Shown: positions 45,699 through 55,162, counted from the stretch's first letter. The stretch is 64,000 bases of DNA from an uncultured Mailhella sp. (GCF_944324615.1 NZ_CALUWY010000001.1:62001-126000), one strand, 5' to 3'. Notes: generated by a model from the letters alone, not told the origin. Numbers and translations are program-made.

Positions 45699-47699
45699 TC
45701 AGATGACGTTGCCCGCGCACCAGCCGGTGTCGGTGGCGTTGCGGATATTGGCCGGGCCCATGCAGTCGCCGGCGTTGATCACATCGAACGCGGTGCCCTG
45801 GAAGGAATCGCGCAGTTCCGCCAGAGGACGGGAACCTGCGGAAATGATCACGGTGTCGGCCTTGAAGAAGACATTGTTGCCGTCCTTGTCCTTTCCGGCC
45901 ACGCCTTCGGGGGTGATTTCCGTGCACAGGCAGTCCACATGCACCTGCACGCCGTTCTTGATCATGTGTTCCTCAAGGCTCATGCGTTCGGCGATTTCCG
46001 ACTTGGGAGCGAAGAAGTGGCCCATTTCCAGAATGGTGACCTTCTTGCCCTTTTCCGCAAGGGAAATACCCAGTTCGCAGCCCACGGAACCGCCGCCCAC
46101 AACGACGATGTTCTCGCCCATCTTGTCTTCGTTGCTGAACACGTCCCAGGCCATGACCACGTTCTTCCCGTCAATGCCCGGAATGGGCGGAACGGCCTGT
46201 TCCGCACCCACGGCCACGATGACGGCGTCGTAGTTGGCTTCGGAGATCATGCTTGCCGTGACTTCGGATTCCAGAAGAATCTTGATGCCCTGACGCTGGC
46301 GCACCTGATGGATGAAGTATTCGCGCAGAGCCAGAATTTCCTTCTTGAACCAGAGGTGTTCGGGGTAAATGGCCGTCTGACCGCCGAGGAAGGCGCGCTT
46401 TTCAAACAAGGTCACGTCGTGGCCCTTGTCGGCCGCGGAAATGGCGGCCTGCATGCCGGCAATACCGCCGCCGATGACGGCAACGCGCTTGCGGCCGTTG
46501 AAGCGGAAGGCGCGCACGCGGGCGCTGCCCTGGCCCACCAGGGGGTTCACGGAGCAGCGGTTGTCGAAGGTGGCGTCGTTCAGAATGGTCACTTCCGTGG
46601 TGAGGGCATTGCGGCGGCCGCCGTCCACGCAGAAGTCGCAGTGAATGCAGGGGCGGATGTCCTTTTCACGGCCGGCACGCACCTTGTTCACCCATTCGGG
46701 ATCGGCGATGGCCTGACGGGCCATGAGGATGTAGTCGGCCTTGCCTTCGGCCAGAATGCTTTCCGCAAGGTCGGGATAATGCACGGAACCGATGACGCCC
46801 ACGGGCTTCTTCACGCCGGCCTTCTTGAGGGCCACGGAGCCGTCCACGTTGTGGCCGGGGGTGACGAAGCAGGTCGGGTGCATCTTCGGACGGGCATGGG
46901 CATCGAGTCTGGTGCCGCAGGAAACATGGAACATATCCACATATTCTTCCATGATGAGGGCCTGCTGCGCCGCGTCTTCGGGGGTGATGCCGCCTTCGGC
47001 TCTGTCGTTGCCGTTCATGCGGATTTCTATGACCATGGAGTCGCCCACAACCTCACGGATGCGCTTGATGACCATGAGCGGGAAGCGCACGCGGTTCTCC
47101 ACCGAGCCGCCGTAGGCGTCGGTACGATGGTTGCTCAGCGGGGAGAGGAAGTTGTTCATGAGCCAGCCGTGGCCGTAATGCAGCATGATGGCGTCGAACC
47201 CGGCCCTCTTCGCGTCGGCCGCGGCGGTGACGTACATCTGCGCCACGTCTTCCATGTCCTGTTCCGTCATTTCACGCACCATGCGCCCGTTGTACATGAA
47301 GGAACTCGGACCCATGAGGTCGCAGGTGCCCGCCAGAGCGCAGATGCCGGGATGATAGATTTCGCAGGCCGTGTTCATGCCGAAGGCGTGAACGGAACGC
47401 TGAAGGATGTGCATGAACGTGAAGCCCTTGGACTTTTCGTCCAGGCGGATGGTGCCGAAGTGAGCGCTGTGGCTCGGCACTTCCACGGGAACGGCGCAGG
47501 AGGCGAAACCGCCGCGGGCAAGATCCGTGTAATAGTCCACGCCATAATCGTTGATGGTGCCGTTGGCATCGGTGGAATAGGCTCCGGAAACCTGCATGGG
47601 ACCGACCATGATGCGGTTCTTATAGACAAGTTTCTTTTTGCCTACGGTCAGAGGCTGAAACAGGTGGGGATACTTTTCCAGATACAGCGGCTTGGACAT
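45699..47699 (-). CDS. Enoate-reductase-type flavin/FAD/Fe-S oxidoreductase (copy 2, atypical)
   Basis: A 666-residue member of the Old Yellow Enzyme/dienoyl-CoA-reductase-like family with FMN barrel, Fe-S motif, FAD fold (GGGIAGMQAA near residue 410) and NAD(P) fold (VVGGGSVGCELG). Two features depart from copies 1, 3 and 4. The motif HGYLL reads HGWLM, so the likely proton-donor tyrosine is tryptophan (W179). The cysteines are C351-x2-C354-x2-C357-x24-C382 rather than C-x2-C-x3-C-x11-C. YHPG replaces the usual YHAGR. The ATG has AGGAGG 6 nt upstream. It is divergent from a LysR regulator, probably its controller. The chemistry may differ from ordinary enoate reduction. Confidence 0.87.
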   Translation of the reverse strand: MSKPLYLEKYPHLFQPLTVGKKKLVYKNRIMVGPMQVSGAYSTDANGTINDYGVDYYTDLARGGFASCAVPVEVPSHSAHFGTIRLDEKSKGFTFMHILQRSVHAFGMNTACEIYHPGICALAGTCDLMGPSSFMYNGRMVREMTEQDMEDVAQMYVTAAADAKRAGFDAIMLHYGHGWLMNNFLSPLSNHRTDAYGGSVENRVRFPLMVIKRIREVVGDSMVIEIRMNGNDRAEGGITPEDAAQQALIMEEYVDMFHVSCGTRLDAHARPKMHPTCFVTPGHNVDGSVALKKAGVKKPVGVIGSVHYPDLAESILAEGKADYILMARQAIADPEWVNKVRAGREKDIRPCIHCDFCVDGGRRNALTTEVTILNDATFDNRCSVNPLVGQGSARVRAFRFNGRKRVAVIGGGIAGMQAAISAADKGHDVTLFEKRAFLGGQTAIYPEHLWFKKEILALREYFIHQVRQRQGIKILLESEVTASMISEANYDAVIVAVGAEQAVPPIPGIDGKNVVMAWDVFSNEDKMGENIVVVGGGSVGCELGISLAEKGKKVTILEMGHFFAPKSEIAERMSLEEHMIKNGVQVHVDCLCTEITPEGVAGKDKDGNNVFFKADTVIISAGSRPLAELRDSFQGTAFDVINAGDCMGPANIRNATDTGWCAGNVI

Positions 47700-47736
47700 G
47701 GGATTCCTCCTCGGATAGTGCGTTCAAGATCAGCTT

Positions 47737-47751
47737 GTATCATCCTTATAC
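47737..47751. promoter_or_regulatory. Candidate LysR box (GTAT-N7-ATAC)
   Basis: This inverted repeat contains the T-N11-A core typical of LysR-family sites, in the divergent region between the reductase and LysR genes. The same half-sites recur as GTAT at 47794-47797 and ATAC at 47811-47814. Confidence 0.5.
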
Positions 47752-47862
47752 GAGCTTCCCCTTCCGCCATCTATTGACCACAGGATGATAGTGGTATAAA
47801 AAATTATTTGATACGCAATGTTGTTTTACCCCCTTTGAGGGCTTCATGCACAAGGAGCAGGG

Positions 47863-48795
47863 ATGCAGCTTCGTTATCTCGAATATTTTGTCCAGGCCGT
47901 GGAATGCAAATCGCTGAACAGGGCGGCGCGCAAGCTCGATGTAAGTCCGCAGGCCCTGTGCGCCGGTGTGGCCGCGCTGGAAAAAAAACTGGGATATGCC
48001 CTGCTGGAACGCTCCCCCATGGGAGTACGCCCCACCAAGAACGGAGAAATCGTCTTTCAGGACGCCCGCGACATTCGGGACGTGATTCATAAATGGCTCC
48101 AGCTTTCCCATCATCAGCCGGAAAAAGACACCGTCATGGTCAAACTCGGGGCATCCACCACGCTCATGCGCTGGCTGGTGCCCCAGGTGGTGCTTCAGAT
48201 CAAGGAACTCTACCCGCACATCTACTTCAACCTGTTTGAATCGTTCGTGGAACAGGTGTTTCACACCGTCGTCGACCAGCGCATGCTGGGGCTCATCACC
48301 TGCGTGAACGAAAGGGTGGAGAGCACCTACCGCGTGCGCCTCGCCCAGAACGACATGACCTTCATGGAAGGCCCGGAAGACGGCTGTGCGGTCATCATCA
48401 ACAAGTCGCACCCCTTTGCCGCACTCTCCACCCTCACCCTGCGGGATCTTGCGGAACTGCGCCTTGCCTTCAATCCCCAGCGCGACCAGTATTTCGTCTA
48501 CCGCGACATCTGCAAGTACTTTGCTCCTTCAGGCATCATCCACATTCCCGAACAGGAAAATCTGCTCCGGCTCATTTCCATGGATATTTCCACCGCCGCC
48601 GTTCTGCCGCGCAGTGTTCTGCGGGCTCCCGGAGGATGGGCGCAGAAGGTATGCGCCAAGGACGTGGTGGATTTCCCCATGCCGGGCCGCATCTGGCTCA
48701 TCTATCCCAGAGACATGCGCTCCTCGGAAAAGCTCGTGCAGGAAAGCATAGCGGAGCTTCTGGAAAAGATGGAAAAGGAAGAATCCCCGTCCTGA
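47863..48795 (+). CDS. LysR-family transcriptional regulator
   Basis: A 310-residue regulator with N-terminal winged helix (residues 1-60; SLNRAARKLDVSPQALCAGVAALEKKLG) and a C-terminal periplasmic-binding-like effector domain (about 90-300). AAGGAG lies 5 nt before the ATG. It is transcribed away from enoate-reductase-type gene 2 and converges on a TRAP operon; it probably controls the reductase gene and perhaps the transporter. The inducer is unknown. Confidence 0.93.
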   Translation: MQLRYLEYFVQAVECKSLNRAARKLDVSPQALCAGVAALEKKLGYALLERSPMGVRPTKNGEIVFQDARDIRDVIHKWLQLSHHQPEKDTVMVKLGASTTLMRWLVPQVVLQIKELYPHIYFNLFESFVEQVFHTVVDQRMLGLITCVNERVESTYRVRLAQNDMTFMEGPEDGCAVIINKSHPFAALSTLTLRDLAELRLAFNPQRDQYFVYRDICKYFAPSGIIHIPEQENLLRLISMDISTAAVLPRSVLRAPGGWAQKVCAKDVVDFPMPGRIWLIYPRDMRSSEKLVQESIAELLEKMEKEESPS

Positions 48796-48800
48796 AAAAG

Positions 48801-48825
48801 GCCCGGCGCGCCGCCGGGCTTTTTT
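48801..48825 (+). terminator. Terminator of the LysR gene
   Basis: An 8-bp GCCCGGCG/CGCCGGGC stem is followed by six T residues directly after the stop codon. Confidence 0.9.
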
Positions 48826-48867
48826 CCGCATGGACAGGGACATGCGCCGGCTTTCCCCCGCGCCTGC

Positions 48868-48895
48868 AAAAAAGGCCCCGCCGGGAGGCGGGGCC
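48868..48895 (-). terminator. Terminator of the second TRAP operon
   Basis: A 9-bp GGCCCCGCC/GGCGGGGCC stem is followed on the minus strand by six T residues, 90 nt beyond the dctP stop. Confidence 0.88.
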
Positions 48896-48985
48896 ATCTT
48901 CTGCACATGGAGGAGCGCAAACCTTGTGCACACGTCATGGGGCTATGCAACGTATCATGACAAGGTGCTCCACGCGAGGCATTCC

Positions 48986-50035
48986 CTACTTGGCGCCGTA
49001 CTGCACGTTGGCTTCCTCCATGCACTTTTCAAACAGACCGAGGGCTTCCTTGGCACGGGTGAGACCGCGCTTTTCCATGGAGGAAATCCAGTTCTGCTTG
49101 AAGGGTTCCAGGTACTTTGCCATCTTGGCCTGTTCCTCGGCGGACATTTCGTTCATGTGGCACTTGCCGTTGGAGAGCACATAGTCCACGGAGTCCTTGA
49201 TGCTCGCGTCCACGGCGACGGCAATGGCCTTGGACATGGTTTCACCGGTGGTTTCTTCCAGAATCTTCTGAAGGTCGGCGGGCAGGGAATCCCACACGGA
49301 ACGGTTCATGACCATGTAATGGTAGCCGGGAGCGATGGGGTAATTCAGAATTTCGGTAAGCACTTCATAGAGCTTGAAGGGCTTCAGAATGGTGAGGGCC
49401 ATGAGGGAGGTATCGGTCTGGCCGCGCTGAATGCTCATGTAGATGTCCGGCGGGGCGACGAAGATGGGCACCGCGCCGAAGGAGGTGATGAGTTCGTCCG
49501 CACCGGAGATGTGGTAGTTGATCTTCCTGCCCTTCAGGTCGGAAACCTTGGTGATGGGCGTCTTGGAAGTGAGCATCATGGGGCCGGTGCTCCAGATGGT
49601 GAGCAGCTTGATGTCCTTGTTGTCCAGTTCGGCCTTCACCCAGTCGTTCTGGGTGACGTACTTGTAGAAGCCCATGGAGGCGGCCATGCTGCTGGCGCCG
49701 GGCACATTGGCTTCACCCGTGTCGGAATAGCCGTACAGACCGGGATTGGCGCCGAAGAGGCTGTGCCCGATATCCACGCGGCCCTTGACCACGGCATCCG
49801 GCACTTCCTTGGAGGTGCAGATGGAACCGGGGCTGTAGTACACGATCTTCAGGCGGCCGTTGCTGCGCTTTTCCACTTCCTGCATCCAGGGTTCCCACAC
49901 CTGCTGGTAGACCACATGGTTTTCACGATAGCCTTCACTGGTGAACGCGAGTTCATAGGTGCGCTCGGCGGCCGAAGAAGCGGCGGGGCACAGCAGAGAA
50001 AGCGCGAGCAGGGAAAGAAGCAGAGGTCGTTTCAT
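48986..50035 (-). CDS. TRAP transporter binding protein, DctP-type, without the usual ligand arginine
   Basis: A 349-residue solute receptor with a signal peptide (cleavage near SSA-AE). It has the DctP plan (LKGRKINYH... PPDIYMSIQRGQTD), but where most members have G-K-I-R the sequence is GRKINYH, with asparagine in place of the carboxylate-binding arginine. This suggests a ligand without the typical carboxylate contact, or one bound in another way. It follows a fused DctQM gene by 45 bp. The amidohydrolase-like gene upstream and reductase copy 2 downstream flank the transporter. Confidence 0.87.
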   Translation of the reverse strand: MKRPLLLSLLALSLLCPAASSAAERTYELAFTSEGYRENHVVYQQVWEPWMQEVEKRSNGRLKIVYYSPGSICTSKEVPDAVVKGRVDIGHSLFGANPGLYGYSDTGEANVPGASSMAASMGFYKYVTQNDWVKAELDNKDIKLLTIWSTGPMMLTSKTPITKVSDLKGRKINYHISGADELITSFGAVPIFVAPPDIYMSIQRGQTDTSLMALTILKPFKLYEVLTEILNYPIAPGYHYMVMNRSVWDSLPADLQKILEETTGETMSKAIAVAVDASIKDSVDYVLSNGKCHMNEMSAEEQAKMAKYLEPFKQNWISSMEKRGLTRAKEALGLFEKCMEEANVQYGAK

Positions 50036-50080
50036 GGTATCCGTCCTTGGTTATGGGTTGCCTTCACCGGGAAGGAGGTA

Positions 50081-51979
50081 TCAGAAGAACTTGTTGGGAA
50101 GCCAGAGGGCGATGTCCGGGAAAATGGTGAGCAGCAGGATGAGGAAGGCTATGCAGAGGAAGAACTGCCACACATCCCTGAATATGGCTCCCATGGGAAT
50201 ATCCTTGGCCATGGAACTTATGCCGAATACGTTGATGCCCACAGGCGGCGTGATGACGGCCATTTCCGTAAGCAGCACGATGATGACGCCGAACCACACG
50301 GGGTCGAACTGAAGGGCCTGAATGGTGGGGAACACGGTGGGAAGCGTGAGCAGCAGAAGCGGCAGCACGTTCATCATGCAGCCCATGATGATGTAGAAGA
50401 TGATGATGACGAGCAGGATGATGTGACGGTCCACATCAAGCCCGGACGCGTACTGGGCCAGGGTGACGGTGAGGCGCGTGTAGGCGATGAACACGCCGAG
50501 AAGCGCCACGCACATGAGGATGAACAGAAGCTTGCCGGCGATGTACACCGTGTTGATGAGGCATTCCTTCGTCTGCTGCCAGCTGATGCGCCGCGCGGCG
50601 AGGGAGAAGAGCCACACGACCACGGAGCCGATGGCGCCCGCTTCCGTGGCGCTGAAGAAACCGGCGAGAATGCCGCCCATGATGATGACGATGAGGAACA
50701 GGATGGGCAGGATGCCGGAAAGGGAGGCCACCTTGTCCTTCATGCTGTGGCGTTCACCGCGGGGCAGAAGTTCGGGGTGCCGGTACGCGGTGATGAGCAG
50801 CACGAGAATGAACAGAGAGGAAAGAATGATGCCCGGAATGACGCCCGCCATGAAGAGCCGCCCGGTGGAGGTCTCGGTGACGATGGCGTAGATGATGAAG
50901 CTCAGGCTCGGCGGAATGAGCACGCCGAGGGTGCCGCCGCAGGCCAGGGTGGCGCAGGAGAAGGCGGGGTTGTAGCCGTGCTTGCGCATTTCCGGCAGGG
51001 CCACGGAAGCCATGGTCACGCCGCAGGCCAGGGAGTCGCCGCAGATGGCGGCAAAACCCGCGCAGCCTATGATGCTGGCGATGCCGAGGGAGGCGGGAGT
51101 GCGGCCCATCCAGATGCGGGCGGCCTTGAACATGTCGGCGCTGATGCCGGACACCAGGGAAAGTTCACCCATGAGGCAGAACAGCGGCACCACGGCGAGG
51201 GTGGCGGAAAAGGCCGAGTTGTAGGAGGTCATGCTCAGGGTGTTGAAGTGGGTGATGACGTCGGGCCTGAGGCAGAGCAGCCCGATGAACCCGGAAATGC
51301 CCATGGCGTACCCCAGGGGGAAGCCTATGAACAGCACCAGCATGAAGAAGAGTATGCCGAACACGCCGAGCTGCGCGCGGGAGGGGAAGATACCGAAGTA
51401 TTCCAGTATCCACGGAAGCAGCGCCACCGCCACGGTGATGGCAAGGATGACGGGAATGAACCAGACCACGCCTTCCCGGATGAAACCGGTGAAGCAGCGC
51501 AGCGTCTTGACGAGCAGCGTAAGGGCGAAGACGGCCATGCAGAAACCGAAGAACATCATGGGGATGAACAGCGGAATATGCAGGATGGAGGTGACTTCAC
51601 CGCCGCCCGTCTTTTCAAAGGCGATCTCCAGAATCTCCCAGCCCAGAACGGAGAAGAAGACCAGTCCCATGAACTCGAACAGTCCGTCGAGGAAGGCCTT
51701 CACCCGGGGCGTGAAATGCTGGTAGAAGAAGTCGATGGCGATATGATGCTCACGGCAGGAAATGACGATCATGCCGGAAACGGCAAGAGCACCCATCATG
51801 AGTTCCTGAATCTCGTAGGCGCCGGGGAAATACGAACCTACATAGCGCAGAAGAACATCCACAGTGACGGGCACGGCAAGCAGCACCAGAGACACCGCGC
51901 CGATGACCAGGGCGACCTTGTAGATAAGCGTCATCATAGGTTCAAAGAGGCCTTCGGCCTTGGGTTCTGCTGCTGTCAT
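50081..51979 (-). CDS. Fused TRAP permease DctQM
   Basis: A 632-residue membrane protein joining a DctQ-type four-helix domain (about residues 15-175) to a DctM-type domain (about 190-630). The DctM part has the scoop loops TLGVLIPPSLSFIIYA and VITPPVGINVFG and the GDSLACGVTMASVALPEM segment. A ribosome site AGGAG lies 6 nt before the ATG. Fusion of the two permeases is common in this transporter family. It forms one unit with the binding protein downstream. Confidence 0.93.
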   Translation of the reverse strand: MTAAEPKAEGLFEPMMTLIYKVALVIGAVSLVLLAVPVTVDVLLRYVGSYFPGAYEIQELMMGALAVSGMIVISCREHHIAIDFFYQHFTPRVKAFLDGLFEFMGLVFFSVLGWEILEIAFEKTGGGEVTSILHIPLFIPMMFFGFCMAVFALTLLVKTLRCFTGFIREGVVWFIPVILAITVAVALLPWILEYFGIFPSRAQLGVFGILFFMLVLFIGFPLGYAMGISGFIGLLCLRPDVITHFNTLSMTSYNSAFSATLAVVPLFCLMGELSLVSGISADMFKAARIWMGRTPASLGIASIIGCAGFAAICGDSLACGVTMASVALPEMRKHGYNPAFSCATLACGGTLGVLIPPSLSFIIYAIVTETSTGRLFMAGVIPGIILSSLFILVLLITAYRHPELLPRGERHSMKDKVASLSGILPILFLIVIIMGGILAGFFSATEAGAIGSVVVWLFSLAARRISWQQTKECLINTVYIAGKLLFILMCVALLGVFIAYTRLTVTLAQYASGLDVDRHIILLVIIIFYIIMGCMMNVLPLLLLTLPTVFPTIQALQFDPVWFGVIIVLLTEMAVITPPVGINVFGISSMAKDIPMGAIFRDVWQFFLCIAFLILLLTIFPDIALWLPNKFF

Positions 51980-52084
51980 AGGCGGCTCCTGTCGGTAACA
52001 AGTTCAGCGCATATATCCGAGAGCGGATGATTTACTCATGGTGAGATTTCCGGCGATGCCTCACGGCTTTTCCCCTCACGGGGC

Positions 52085-52110
52085 CCGGCGGCCGGCATCA
52101 CAGCCGCCGG
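52085..52110. other. Hairpin downstream of amidohydrolase-like copy 3
   Basis: A 7-bp CCGGCGG/CCGCCGG stem without T-run lies about 100 nt beyond the stop at 52212. Confidence 0.3.
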
Positions 52111-52211
52111 AAGGTTTCCGACATGAAACGCCGTATCTCAGGCCGTGTGTACATGCGGGGCGCTTTGCTCCGCGTCCGCACGATGGGCTCCGAAAGGCGT
52201 TTCGTACCGCT

Positions 52212-53078
52212 CTACGGCACAAGCTTCAGAAGACGGGCGGCGTTGCCGCTCAGGGAAAGCTCCAGAGCTTCGGGTTCCCAGGCCTTTTCCTTCCAGCGGC
52301 GCACGGCTTCCTCAAGCCCGCGCACCGGATAGGAACTGGCAAAGAGCACCTGCCGCTTCAAGGCGGTGTTGAAGGCGGGCATGACGTCGACGGAGGGCAT
52401 GAACGGCAGATAGAAGAAGAAATCGGGCACCCAGTAGAGATTGGGGTACTTGAAGGATACCGCCGCCATGGAGATGAAATGCGGCCAGCAGGCGTGAGGA
52501 ATGAGGAAGGGCGTGTTTCTGTGCCGGGAAACCACATGCTCAAGGCGCATGGGGTCGGAATAGGTGAGATCGGGGCCGAGCAGATAGCTCATGGTGATCA
52601 TGACGAACACGCCCAGGGATTCCGCCGTCTCGTAAATGGGTTCCAGCCGCGGATCGTCGCAGTAGCAGGGTTCGGAACACCAGCCGGGTTCTATGGAAAT
52701 GCCGCGCATGCCCAGTTCCCTGACACTGCGTTCCGCTATCTTCGGCGCCTGAGGATCAAGCGCATCCAGCGCCGCCACGCCGAAAAGCCTTCCCTTGTAG
52801 CGGTTCACCAGCTCATAGACCACTTCGGGGCTGACGAAGCCCTTGCTGAAGGTGCTGGAACTTGTGGAAGCTCTGCCCGCCACCACGGCATAGTCGATGC
52901 CTGCGGCGTCCATTTCATCCATGAAGACGGAAATGTCTCTGGTCTGTACCGAACGGGGGGGAATGTAGCCGTACATCTGACCGGGGTATTCAGGATCGAA
53001 ACCCGAGGCACGCACATCAAAAGGTCCCATGGAAAGAAATTCCCCAAACGGCGGACGAATACGGAAATCAATAATCAT
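52212..53078 (-). CDS. Amidohydrolase-2-like protein lacking the usual metal ligands (copy 3)
   Basis: A 288-residue paralogue of the 20-22 kb pair. The first strand reads IIDFRIRPP (RxR for HxH), strand 5 lacks histidine (VFVMITMSYLLGPD), the late aspartate is serine (FASSYPVRG), and the histidine in IPHACWP is kept. GNAARLLKL ends the barrel. The start is set by alignment at ATG 53078 with AGGA 7 nt upstream; the same frame stays open far upstream through the antisense of fhs, which is not coding. The TRAP operon lies just downstream on the same strand, so the two may be co-transcribed across a 230-bp gap. Confidence 0.83.
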   Translation of the reverse strand: MIIDFRIRPPFGEFLSMGPFDVRASGFDPEYPGQMYGYIPPRSVQTRDISVFMDEMDAAGIDYAVVAGRASTSSSTFSKGFVSPEVVYELVNRYKGRLFGVAALDALDPQAPKIAERSVRELGMRGISIEPGWCSEPCYCDDPRLEPIYETAESLGVFVMITMSYLLGPDLTYSDPMRLEHVVSRHRNTPFLIPHACWPHFISMAAVSFKYPNLYWVPDFFFYLPFMPSVDVMPAFNTALKRQVLFASSYPVRGLEEAVRRWKEKAWEPEALELSLSGNAARLLKLVP

Positions 53079-53242
53079 ACTGCGGTCCTGCAATGCAACA
53101 CTAAAGGAAAAACCTGAAATATGAAGACTGCCACGACTTGATATGAACTTAGCTAAAAAAATAACAAGAAAGAATACGATACTGTCTGATACTGGTGTCA
53201 ATTTTTCTTTGATGCCCTTCCGGGGTCCCCGGGAAAAAGCCC

Positions 53243-53271
53243 TTGAGATAAAAGAACTCAGGCCGTATAAC
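53243..53271 (+). promoter_or_regulatory. Sigma-70 promoter of fhs
   Basis: TTGAGA (53243-53248) and TATAAC (53266-53271) are separated by 17 nt. The start would be near 53278, 26 nt before the ATG. Confidence 0.6.
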
Positions 53272-53303
53272 CACAGGCGAACCCCAACAACAAGGAGACG
53301 GAC

Positions 53304-55070
53304 ATGGCACTGGATCCCAAACAGCACGCGGACTGGGAAATCGCACAGGATGCGGAAACCCGCATGAAGGACATTTACCGTGTCGGCCGGGAGCTCGGCC
53401 TTGAGGAAAAGGAACTGCTCCCCTACGGTCACGTCATGGGCAAGGTGGACTACATGTCCGTGCTTTCCCGCCTGGAAGGCCGCCCCAACGGCAAATATGT
53501 GGACGTGACGGCCATCACTCCCACGCCGCTCGGTGAAGGCAAGTCCACCACCACCATCGGCCTCGTGCAGGGCCTTGCCCTGCGCAACAAGCGCGTTTCC
53601 GCGGCCATCCGTCAGCCTTCCGGCGGTCCCACCATGGGTACCAAGGGTTCCGCGGCCGGGGGCGGGCTTTCCCAGTGCATTCCCCTCACTCAGTATTCTC
53701 TGGGCTTCACCGGCGACATCAACGCCGTGACCAACGCCCACAACCTGGCCATGGTGGCGCTCACCTCCCGCATGCAGCACGAACGCAACTACGACGACGA
53801 AAAGCTGCTGCGCCTCTCCGGTCAGGAACGCCTGAACATCGACCCCACCAACGTGCGCATGAACTGGGTCATCGACTTCTGCTGCCAGGCCCTGCGCAAT
53901 GTGGTCATCGGCATGGGCGGCAAGTCCGACGGCTTCATGATGACCTCGCACTTCGATATTTCCGTCTCCTCCGAAGTCATGGCCATTCTTTCCGTGGCCC
54001 GCGACCTTAAAGACATGCGCGAAAGACTCGGCCGCATCATCGTGGCCTACGACCGCGCAGGCAAACCCGTGACCACGGAAGATCTGCAGGTGGCCGGCGC
54101 CATGGCCGCCTGGATGGTGGACGCCATCAAGCCCAACCTCATCCAGACCATCGAAGGTCAGCCCGTGTTCGTGCACGCCGGGCCCTTTGCCAACATCGCC
54201 CTCGGCCAGAGCTCCGTCATTGCCGACCGCCTGGGTCTCAAGCTTTCCGAATACCACGTCACCGAATCCGGCTTCGGTGCGGACATCGGCTATGAAAAGT
54301 TCTGGAACCTCAAGTGCCATTACAGCGGACTCGCCCCCGACGCCGCGGTGCTCGTGGCCACGGTGCGCGCCCTGAAGAGCCACGGCGGCGCTCCCCTGCC
54401 CCGTCCCGGCCGCGCCCTGCCCGAGGAATACCGTCAGGAAAACGTGGGCTATGTGGAAAAGGGCTGCTGCAACCTGCTGCACCACATCCGCACCATCAAG
54501 AAGTCCGGCACCTCCCCTGTGGTGTGCATCAACGCCTTTGTTACCGACACGCCCGCCGAAATCGCCCGCATCCGTGAAATCTGCGAGGCGGAAGGGGCCA
54601 GAGTGGCCGTTTCCACCCACTGGGAACACGGCGGAGCCGGCGCGCTGGAACTGGCCGACGCCGTTCTGGACGCCTGCAACGACAAGAGCGAATTCCGTCC
54701 GCTCTACGACTGGAACGCGCCCTTCAAGGAACGCATTGAAAAGATCGCCCGCGAAGTCTACGGGGCCGACGGCGTGAACTACAGCGCCGAAGCGGAAAGC
54801 CGCCTTGCCGAAATGCAGGCGCGCCCCGACGCCGCGGAACTCGGCGTGTGCATGGTGAAGACGCAGTACTCCCTTTCCGACAACCCCGACCTCAAGGGCG
54901 AACCTTCCGGCTGGAAGCTGAACATCCGCGACGTGCTGCTCTACGGCGGCGCGGGACTGGTGGTGCCTGTTTCCGGCAAGATCTCGCTCATGCCCGGCAC
55001 GGGTTCCAACCCGGCCTTCCGCCGCGTGGACGTGGATACCGAAACCGGTCAGGTGCACGGCATCTTCTGA
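53304..55070 (+). CDS. fhs: Formate-tetrahydrofolate ligase
   Basis: A 588-residue ATP-dependent enzyme that makes 10-formyl-THF, linking formate to C1 metabolism. The P-loop TPLGEGKSTTT lies near residues 74-84, and the family blocks PSGGPTMGTKGSAAGGG and FTGDINAVTNAHNLA follow. Length is about 30 residues more than most (about 557), mainly at the C-terminal third. AAGGAG lies 8 nt before the ATG. Codon bias is strong, as for an abundant protein. Confidence 0.97.
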   Translation: MALDPKQHADWEIAQDAETRMKDIYRVGRELGLEEKELLPYGHVMGKVDYMSVLSRLEGRPNGKYVDVTAITPTPLGEGKSTTTIGLVQGLALRNKRVSAAIRQPSGGPTMGTKGSAAGGGLSQCIPLTQYSLGFTGDINAVTNAHNLAMVALTSRMQHERNYDDEKLLRLSGQERLNIDPTNVRMNWVIDFCCQALRNVVIGMGGKSDGFMMTSHFDISVSSEVMAILSVARDLKDMRERLGRIIVAYDRAGKPVTTEDLQVAGAMAAWMVDAIKPNLIQTIEGQPVFVHAGPFANIALGQSSVIADRLGLKLSEYHVTESGFGADIGYEKFWNLKCHYSGLAPDAAVLVATVRALKSHGGAPLPRPGRALPEEYRQENVGYVEKGCCNLLHHIRTIKKSGTSPVVCINAFVTDTPAEIARIREICEAEGARVAVSTHWEHGGAGALELADAVLDACNDKSEFRPLYDWNAPFKERIEKIAREVYGADGVNYSAEAESRLAEMQARPDAAELGVCMVKTQYSLSDNPDLKGEPSGWKLNIRDVLLYGGAGLVVPVSGKISLMPGTGSNPAFRRVDVDTETGQVHGIF

Positions 55071-55083
55071 TATGGTTTTCTCC

Positions 55084-55108
55084 GCCGCACAGGGCTGCCC
55101 TGTGCGGC
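55084..55108 (+). other. Stem-loop after fhs
   Basis: A perfect 11-bp stem GCCGCACAGGG/CCCTGTGCGGC with a 3-nt loop begins 14 nt after the fhs stop, ahead of the terminator proper. It is probably a 3' stabilising structure. Confidence 0.5.
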
Positions 55109-55113
55109 ACCCC

Positions 55114-55153
55114 AAAGGCGGCCATGACACTCTGCTGTCATGGCCGCCTTTTT
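55114..55153 (+). terminator. Terminator of fhs
   Basis: A perfect 16-bp stem (55114-55129 with 55136-55151) leads into a T-run. Confidence 0.92.
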
Positions 55154-55162
55154 CATGCTCTT

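Noticed and set aside
48830..52030. Plus-strand open frame of 1066 codons opposite the TRAP operon
   Set aside because: Composition is His/Gly/Glu-rich nonsense and it is antisense to clear DctP and DctQM genes.
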